Source: Tyto alba
Lineage: Eukaryota; Chordata; Aves; Strigiformes; Tytonidae
Direction: 5' to 3'
NCBI RefSeq assembly: GCF_018691265.1
Contig: NW_024881295.1
Span: forward strand, 17,469,904-17,533,903
DNA length: 64,000 nt
A program made the position numbers and the translations under genes. Under the pieces are notes generated by a model that worked only from the letters and a program-made list of their open reading frames with translations, did not search any database and was not told the DNA's origin. Of the stretch, positions 1 through 64,000 are shown piece by piece; position 1 is the first letter of the stretch, and the number at the start of each line of letters is the position of its first letter.

Positions 1-2809
1 TGTTAGTTCACATTATTATATTTCATTAAGTTCTAATATGTCAAACCCAGTAACTTATTAAAACCAGCTACCTTCTCCAGAGGTGCAGTCATTTTCTGAT
101 TTGAAAATAGAGATGGAGAATTTGTTACCACCACAAATAGTTTGTTATAATGAGGGAAAAAGTTCAATCTTCCACTTAAAAATGTGTGCTTTATTAATTT
201 CAGGCTCAGGCTACTGGTTCTTGCTCAGCCTTTCTCTGCTGGGATAGAGGCGCCTTCGGTAGGTCTTTCATCTTCAGGATACATGCATATTAATCAGTCT
301 TCTTAATGTAATACACTACGAGCTCTTGCACAACCTTCTCCCTTCTGCTGAATCATCTGTGGTTCTGGGCCTTACCCAATATTTCAACATCCCTTCTGAA
401 ATGTATGCATTCCTTCCTTACCTAAATAAGGCCACACAACAATAATGTTTTCCCCTACTGGTCATTCTTCTCCTATTTATCCAAGAAACATTTTAGTATC
501 TTGGCTTACAATAAGAACATTTGCCCAGTTGTAACCTTTAATCCTCTGTAGGATAGTTTCCGTATTCCTAGAATCAGCCATTCTGGAGATCTATCAGATT
601 CGGTGCCCCTACATAGATAACCTGGCATTTAGTTGTATTGAATGATACAAGTCACACATTACTAACTTAAATTAGCAAAAAAAGCTCATTAGTCTTTGGA
701 GTAAATGCCATTTTTTGGTTTCGACCCAAAAATTGAGGAAGAAAATTGACTAATATAGGTCTTGGAACCTTTCCCAGGAAATCCTTTTGGAAATGCCAAT
801 AATTCTTCACTGACATCTTAAAGGGTAGTTATCAGTGGTAGAAAGCACCTGGCTTTCTAAAGCAGTTCTTAGCTTCAAGGTCCACATTTGTTTTGGCAAC
901 ATAAAGCAGCATTTCCCATGACATCACACAGAAAGAGCAAGTACAATACTTCGCACTTCCTGCCCTTGGACAAATAAAATGGCTTTACAGATCAGCACTA
1001 CTGTAATTTCCCCACCCCCTCAAATAGGAAGGGTTCATAGCCTAGTGTCAAATTGAGAACAAAGGTCAAGCTGCACTTTGACACACCAGCAGATATATTA
1101 GGAATGTTGTAATTTTATTCTATTCAGTCTTTCAAGCAATAATACTAGTAAAGAAAACAGGAAATTAAACATTTACATCCTTCTTCCCCCAATACTTCCT
1201 CCCAGTCTTACAAACCTGAAAGACAAAGCCTACAGTCTTTATCCTTCATGGCTTTCAAGTGAGGAAAATAATTTCATAAGCAATTCTTTAGCTTGGAATA
1301 GTTGAAAATAAACAGAAACTCATTTATTTCTATAGGTTCAGGAGACCGTTTTGCTAGTTTCGCTATCAGCTGAATTTAAACAGATGAGAACCTGCGGAAT
1401 AAGTGGTTAATACTTCATTACATAGTAATTTTCAGAAGCAGTCTTCCAGGACCTGCGATAACTTTGATATCTTCAAACCAGTAGTATGTTATTTCACATA
1501 CAAACTCACTTTAATTAGCTGGACTTATGTGAGAAAGTACTAGTCAACTAAGAAAGAGTGAGGTTAACTGATGGGTAGCATTATTTCACTACCTTCCTCA
1601 ACAGACCTCAGAGCATCAACACCCAAGTTATTCATGAATCAGTGCCTGAACAGGTCCACATTTTCAGCTAAACTAAACAGTGCAGCACACTTTAAAACAG
1701 CCTCTTGTAGTAGTAGTTGAGCATCTAGGTACAGACCATCAGCCACCCACACTAAAGTCTGTTTGTGATGAACTTGACCTCAAGAACCATACAAAAGCCA
1801 CAGTACAGGACCATAAGGGACAGCACAATTGCCACAAAAAGGATACACAATTGAAGTGGGCCATGATGACTTAAGGGAATTTCCCCTCCTGCATTGCTTT
1901 AGCTGGTGCTATAAAAACAATTCTTTCACCAAATCCGGACAGCACAAAACCATCTTTTGCATATCTACCTCTCCTAAACTCTGAATGAGGATCTCCATGG
2001 CCACTATCACATCCAAAAGAAACTGCCTGCTTTCACACACTAAGTTCTTTTCAGTGGGAAAGGAAGTGCTGATAGTTTATAGGTGTATACTTTGGAAAGG
2101 TATTATTCTGTTTCTGTCACATTTAACAAGGTAGGAAAGGTATGGTAGGAAGCAGAGGCACTGAAATCCCTCTTCCAGCAGAGATCTGCTCTCAGTTTAC
2201 AAGGTGGACAAAATTTGGTGATGCTATAGTAAAAGCATGAACACCTACACTTCATGTAGCAACTAGGCACCTCAGTTCAGTAGCAACAACTGCTGTAGCA
2301 GAAGTTAACCATGACTTGTTAGTACCTAACCATGATATTCTTTAAAGCTACAAAGATAGATAATATGATAGTTAAGAAAGATACGAGATGCCTTTTATTA
2401 TGGGCTTCCTCTGTGTGTTAAGATAAATTGGGAGGAAGGGGGTAAGAAGATGACATTTGATAGTGTACTAATTTCTTCCTCCCAGACATTCAAAACAAGT
2501 GTAGATGTTGCTGGTTCCTGCAGATGAGTTCTGTAACAGGTTATCTTTTTCCACCATATTAAATCAGCCAGGTTTGTCCCAATTAGGTTAGAACCAAGCA
2601 AAGGGAAGCCATTTTAAAATAGTTATACTGTCAAGGGGAGAGTCAGATGTAATACGCTTTAGTACATACTTTCTATACATGGTCTTTTTCAAAGAAAATT
2701 TCCAGTTACATCCTGAAGTGCCTAGGCACCAAAACAGTAATCATTTAAACCATTTTAAAAGCTGCTTCTCACATAGGAAAACGTCAGCCAAATCAGATCT
2801 TAAACTAGA
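1..2809. other. Left flank, no gene recognised
   Basis: This AT-rich stretch lies beyond the CCDC77 3' end. The only open frames are short (about 60-67 codons) and show no family signature. Several minus-strand AATAAA motifs occur, for example opposite 2394-2399, so a longer CCDC77 3' UTR reaching into it is possible. From human gene order, B4GALNT3 would be expected further to the left, but I see no exon of it here. Confidence 0.5.
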
Positions 2810-3183
2810 TCCTTCCATGATTAACTTTATTATAACATATATGCGGTTTATAATTTACTTCAAATAAAGGTGAAGGCCAGTATACACTGACCCCTACCAC
2901 AGATATGAATGTAAGATGAAGTCATAAGAATATTGCTGATATATCAGTCATCATGTGCTTTCTATGTCAGTCTTATCAGGTGTCATCTCTCAGCTGAAAC
3001 AGCAATATAATCTGGCACATTAGGAATGGCTCACGTACAGCGTTATGACATTAACTACAGATTTCCTCAAGCCTTCTGTCATTGGATGCCAAGAAACAGA
3101 CAGGCAGGAGCTGCTCTCACACGACTATTCCAGCCTAGCAATGTCCCATTCCTAAAACTAGGATGCTAGCTAATACCTCAGCA
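2810..3183 (-). other. CCDC77: Probable CCDC77 3' UTR
   Basis: This is the sequence between the CCDC77 stop codon and a minus-strand AATAAA signal read opposite 2826-2831, about 355 nt after the stop. The cleavage point (about 2805-2815) is an inference from usual spacing. A second AATAAA opposite 2394-2399 could make a longer form. Confidence 0.45.
2826..2831 (-). terminator. CCDC77: Candidate CCDC77 polyadenylation signal
   Basis: TTTATT on the plus strand reads AATAAA on the minus strand, and it is the nearest perfect signal found downstream of the CCDC77 stop. The hexamer is common in AT-rich DNA, so it is supported only by position. Confidence 0.4.
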
Positions 3184-15849
<12,666 letters not shown>

Positions 15850-15853
<4 letters not shown>

Positions 15854-16092
15854 GGCGCCCCTGGAGAAGGGGCAGAGGCTTCGAACCGGGGCTCAGCCGG
15901 GGAAACACGAGCTGAGAGCGCGTTACAGGCCCCGCTGAAAATCCCCTGGGTATAGCGGGGGAAGCTGTCCACGTTACCACCGCCACCACACAACCCACTA
16001 CCGTCAGAGACACCCAACGGCCAAATAAGCGCCACGCCTGACCCTCCACAACTTAAACGGCCACACAACCTACCGCCCACCGCCTCCTCCAA
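15850..16092 (-). other. 80-codon upstream ORF overlapping the CCDC77 start
   Basis: A minus-strand ATG at 16092-16090 opens an 80-codon frame whose TGA (15852-15850) overlaps the CCDC77 ATG as ATGA. It has no resemblance to a known protein. Whether it is transcribed depends on the start site, which may lie inside it. Confidence 0.3.
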
Positions 16093-16134
16093 TCACAGGC
16101 AGCCTTCAATGCGGGGCCGACCGTCTCTACCAAT
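16089..16134 (+). promoter_or_regulatory. Pair of CCAAT boxes (NF-Y type)
   Basis: CCAATCA occurs at 16089-16095 and 16130-16136, both on the plus strand and 41 bp (about four helical turns) apart. NF-Y works in either orientation, so the pair could serve CCDC77, rightward transcription, or both. Confidence 0.55.
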
Positions 16135-16179
16135 CAGCGCTCGCGACAAGGGCGGCCGGGCTCCCGCGCCGGCGCGCCT

Positions 16180-16191
16180 GGGAGTTGTAGT
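16180..16191 (-). promoter_or_regulatory. ZNF143/STAF-like site
   Basis: The minus strand reads ACTACAACTCCC, matching the 5' half of the ZNF143 consensus; the GCATGC tail is not present. It sits about 330 bp upstream of the CCDC77 ATG. Confidence 0.55.
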
Positions 16192-16378
16192 CCTTGGGTC
16201 GCCGGCGGGTCGGGGGGGCGCAGGCGGGGTAGAGCCACTGCGCTTGCGCGGCCGGCAGAGGTGGGCGGGGGCGGAGAGCGGTGGGAGGGGCGACGAGCGC
16301 CCCTGTGGCCGCTTACCCACCGTCGGCGGTAAAGGGCCGGGGAGCGGCGGGGGGGGGGCGGTAATTTTGGGAAAAAAC

Positions 16379-16455
16379 ATGGTTGTCAAAAAGCAGCTGA
16401 ATCTGTTGTACGCGGGGCTGAAGCCTTCTCTCAGGGCAGTGGTAAATACTGCCAG
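16379..16455 (+). other. Candidate first exon of an uncharacterised rightward transcript
   Basis: The ATG at 16379 is in strong context (A at -3, G at +4). It opens MVVKKQLNLL and continues for 25 codons plus two bases to a CAG|GTGACC donor. An alternative donor at 16441/16442 (GTG|GTAAAT) would change phase. It lies just right of the CCDC77 island, where divergent transcription is common. The protein is not recognised. Coding status is unproven and it may be noncoding. Confidence 0.25.
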
Positions 16456-17558
16456 GTGACCAAGAGGAATAAAGACTGACGTGGGGTACACAAGTCCCAG
16501 CGTGGCCCAGTGTCCCAGAGGCCAACAGCCCCCAAAACGGAGGGGGTGACGGAGAAAAGCACAAAAATCTATTTCAAAACGGAAATCTCGCAGGATCGGT
16601 AAAATGAAGAAACTGCCCCCTCACAGGTTGTTTGGGATTTCAAGCTTTTTCCTCTATTAGGAAGACCTGCGCCCTTCCCAGCAGCGCCCTCCCACACCCA
16701 AACACGCAAACCCGAAACGACCCTGAACAGTCCAGAGGGAAATCAGCAAAAAGCTGGTCCTCAAAACAAAGCTTTTGCATGCATCGGGTGCTTTCTGGCA
16801 TGGAGATTTCCCCCCCCCCAGTACTCCTGGCTTAATCAGTGCTTATCTTGGGGAAGTGGGTACATTGATGATTTTGCTGCTGTGAATAGAATATGCATAT
16901 GCATGTATATATATATACGCATACATTTCTTCAGAAGAATCAGATACAGCTCATCAGAAGAGAGATCTAACCAAATAAAAAAATAACAGCAGAAGTATGT
17001 ATAAATATCATTTATAGATACTGGAAAGCAGACATCTGCATTCCACCTGCTTTTACAGTCATAAAAGTATGAGGCATCCAAGTCAAGAACCCTCTGCAAA
17101 ATACAGGAAGACATTGCAACAACACAATAACCACTGGGAAATTCACGCAATGTGTTACAAGGTAAGTTTGCTCTTACCTACAACTTTTGTCAAAATTAAC
17201 CAGTTGCATTGGAGCCATTTGTTTCCTGCACGTAAAATGTGGGCGACACCTCTTCCATCTAGCGGGGAGGCGATGCAGGTAGATGTTATGTGTCTGAAGC
17301 AGATCTCGCAAGCCTCATGGTAACGGGAGGAGGAAATGAACTTTTTTCTGGGACTTAAATAGTCCACCAGGATGGAGGCTGGAATAGACAGTAAGAATGA
17401 GATGTGGAGCGTGGTGAACACTGAAGGCAGGTTTTTGTTTAAAACACAACACACGGTTCTTTTTGGAAGGCTAGATTGTAATGGAGAGGTAAAAGAGGTC
17501 GGGAGTGAGTCCCAACTTGTGAATAACTGACTTTGGAAAGAAAACAGTCTGTGTGGGG
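16456..17558. other. Interval between the two CpG islands
   Basis: Apart from the exon-like segment at 17059-17161, this holds a C run at 16811-16819 and a TATATA tract near 16905-16917. No recognised gene. Minus-strand frames here (104 and part of 192 codons) show no family signature. Confidence 0.5.
17059..17161 (+). other. Exon-like segment between the two promoters
   Basis: A strong acceptor (pyrimidine-rich, TTTTACAG) and a perfect donor (AAG|GTAAGT) bound 103 nt. One frame is open throughout: one completing base plus 34 codons, including MRHPSQEPSA and HWEIHAMCYK. The entry phase fits the 16455 donor. The exit phase (0) fits KDM5A exon 2, as canonical exon 1 does. It could be an exon of a divergent lncRNA, of a small unknown gene, or a rare KDM5A 5' exon. 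Confidence 0.35.
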
Positions 17559-17661
17559 AGACCAGCAGGGGCCTGCGGAGGGGGCGTGGCCTACGGGGAG
17601 GTGTGGCGCGCGGGATGGGGCGTGGCCTGAAGAGGGGGGGCGTGGCTCCCGGCCCTTCCCC

Positions 17662-17669
17662 TGACGTCG
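17662..17669 (+). promoter_or_regulatory. KDM5A: CRE-like site
   Basis: TGACGTCG differs from the palindromic CREB/ATF site TGACGTCA only at the last base. It lies about 40 bp upstream of the first ETS core. Confidence 0.45.
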
Positions 17670-17702
17670 GGCTCAGACAATGAGCGAAACGGCTCTTCAG
17701 CA

Positions 17703-18057
17703 CCGGAAGTGAATGTCTCGAGTTTCGTCGCACATTCCTCCGCGACGGAAGTCCAGGCGGCCCCGCCCTCCTCGTCCCCCTTCCCCCACCCCATTCCTCC
17801 CCCAGCCGCGCCGCAGCGTGGCCTGAGGGGCGTCAGTGTCGCTGCAGGGTCTGCGGGGGAGCGGGGGGGGCCCGGGGGGGCCCGGGAGGCGGCCGGCTCC
17901 TCGGCGCCGCCGCGCCAGAAGAGCAGCGAAGGAGGGGGACTACTTTTTGGCTCGGAAGGCAACAGCGCTTCCCACTTCCGGGGAGGGCTGAGTGCGAGGA
18001 GGGGGAGGAGGGGGAGGAGGACGGGAGGGGAGGGGGGAAGACACGCGTAACTTCCGG
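17703..18057. promoter_or_regulatory. KDM5A: Cluster of four ETS-type sites
   Basis: Two GGAAGT cores on the plus strand (17703-17710, 17746-17752) and two ACTTCCGG cores on the opposite strand (17974-17981, 18050-18057) fall within 355 bp. ETS/GABP sites of this form mark bidirectional and housekeeping promoters. Confidence 0.55.
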
Positions 18058-18191
18058 CGAGCTGGAAGGCGAGCGAGTGGGGCTTGGCGAGGGGGGACGG
18101 CGGTCCCGGGGGACGGGACGGCGACACTTGGGCAGGAGCTGCCCCCGCCCCGCCGGCCGCCGCCGGAGGATGCGCCTCGGCCGCCCCTGAG

Positions 18192-18209
18192 CCCCCCCCC
18201 CCCCCCCCC
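18192..18209 (+). repeat. 18-C run in the KDM5A 5' UTR
   Basis: An uninterrupted cytosine run lies 68 bp before the KDM5A ATG. It is slippage-prone and its length may be wrong in any assembly. The minus strand is a G-quadruplex candidate. Confidence 0.8.
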
Positions 18210-18277
18210 GGCCGCCCCTCCCCGCCCTGCCCCGCCGCGGCCCTCCGTGCGCTCCCCCTCCCCCCGCCCCCGCGGCC

Positions 18278-63254
<44,977 letters not shown>

Positions 63255-64000
63255 GTGAGTTGTGTCATAGTTCTGTCATAGGCAATTCCATACAAAGTCA
63301 AAAACCCTAGTGCAATTTAATTATTAAGTTGAACAGTATGAGGAACGAAAGTGGTATGATTAGAAATAAGAGGGTTGAGTAGTACTTGGGTAGGTACACA
63401 GATATAGTAGATAAAATTATAGCACTTCCTTATTCTCTTAGGTACTTTAAAACAGGAGATGATGGAAAATCAGAATCACCTGGGAAAAAGTGCTCTGTCT
63501 TGGTTGGGAAGTTTAATCTCTTCAAACTGTAATTTTTTGCTGGCTACGTGCAACACATATTGGCTAATTCAAAGGATAAATTCTTTGACTCAGCTAGAAA
63601 TATTCCTGACTTCAGTGTGTTTCTGAGCTGAAGTAGGATGTGCAATGTTCCTAAATGAACTAAATTTTCTGTATTTCTTGCATACAGTCTGTAAACAGTG
63701 ATGCTGCAGTCTGAGGGATCTACAACTGCAGTGCTTCACTTTTCTTGTTGGAGATACCTAATCAGGTCTAAAATCACTGATTATCTTATTACAGAAGAAA
63801 CTTGATCTGCCTCTCTGTGGTATCGCCTGTCCTGGTTGTCAGCTTTTAACACAGCCTAATTGATGATCAAAAACTTTTTTGGTCAGAATGCTTTTTTTGT
63901 GCTTTTTAGAAAGAGGAAAAAAAACCCACTCCCAGTAACTGTGGAATAGACACTATACTGCACTAGCTTGCACAAGAGAGAATAGTGACAAGTACAAATA
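63255..64000 (+). other. KDM5A: KDM5A intron 27, partial
   Basis: It starts with GTGAGT and runs to the window edge. I looked for the final exon (expected to begin with a VDWVQCDG-type sequence) and did not find it here, so the gene is cut by the window, not truncated in the genome. Confidence 0.8.

Noticed and set aside
1680..1874. 64-codon plus-strand frame in the left flank
   Set aside because: Short, no family signature, no promoter or conserved splice sites.
63255..64000. Possible last KDM5A exon at the right edge
   Set aside because: No frame with the rest of the PHD3 finger was found; the exon must lie beyond the window.

Overview
The window looks like a stretch of avian nuclear genome. 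It has intron-rich genes with short conserved exons, two CpG islands, and an intronic solo LTR whose ends match a family I recall from bird genomes. It holds one head-to-head gene pair. CCDC77 is on the minus strand (coding exons between 3184 and 15853) and looks complete. KDM5A is on the plus strand (18278 to beyond the right edge) and is complete except for its last coding exon. This is the same arrangement I recall for human 12p13.33.

Layout. 1-2810: no supportable gene. 2810-3183: probable CCDC77 3' UTR. 3184-15853: eleven CCDC77 coding exons, 1485 nt, joining without a frame break into a 494-residue coiled-coil protein (human about 488 from memory). Intron 3 carries a 1.12-kb LTR in antisense orientation. 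Intron 4 has a GC-AG donor. 15720-16370: CpG-rich CCDC77 promoter with CCAAT boxes and a ZNF143-like site. 16380-17160: two exon-like plus-strand segments whose splice sites and phases match each other. 17560-18650: KDM5A CpG island with several ETS-type sites. 18278-63254: twenty-seven KDM5A coding exons, 4863 nt, giving 1621 residues in frame. The last exon, carrying most of PHD3, lies past the right edge.

The predicted KDM5A has every domain of an active H3K4me3/me2 demethylase: JmjN, ARID, PHD1, JmjC with the iron ligands H482, E484 and H570, C5HC2 zinc finger, PLU-1 region, PHD2, the RB-binding LFCDE motif, and the first cysteines of PHD3. CCDC77 is a little-studied coiled-coil protein. 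The two genes have no known joint pathway; they are linked by position and probably by promoter history.

Exon limits come from reading splice sites and checking phase and length of every exon against the protein families as remembered. No alignment or database search was run. The best leads are the phase-compatible exon-like pair between the promoters, the GC-AG intron, two tandem NAGNAG acceptors, the upstream ORF whose stop overlaps the CCDC77 start, and the antisense LTR. I saw no CRISPR array, operon, tRNA or rRNA, and nothing amounting to a new biological system.
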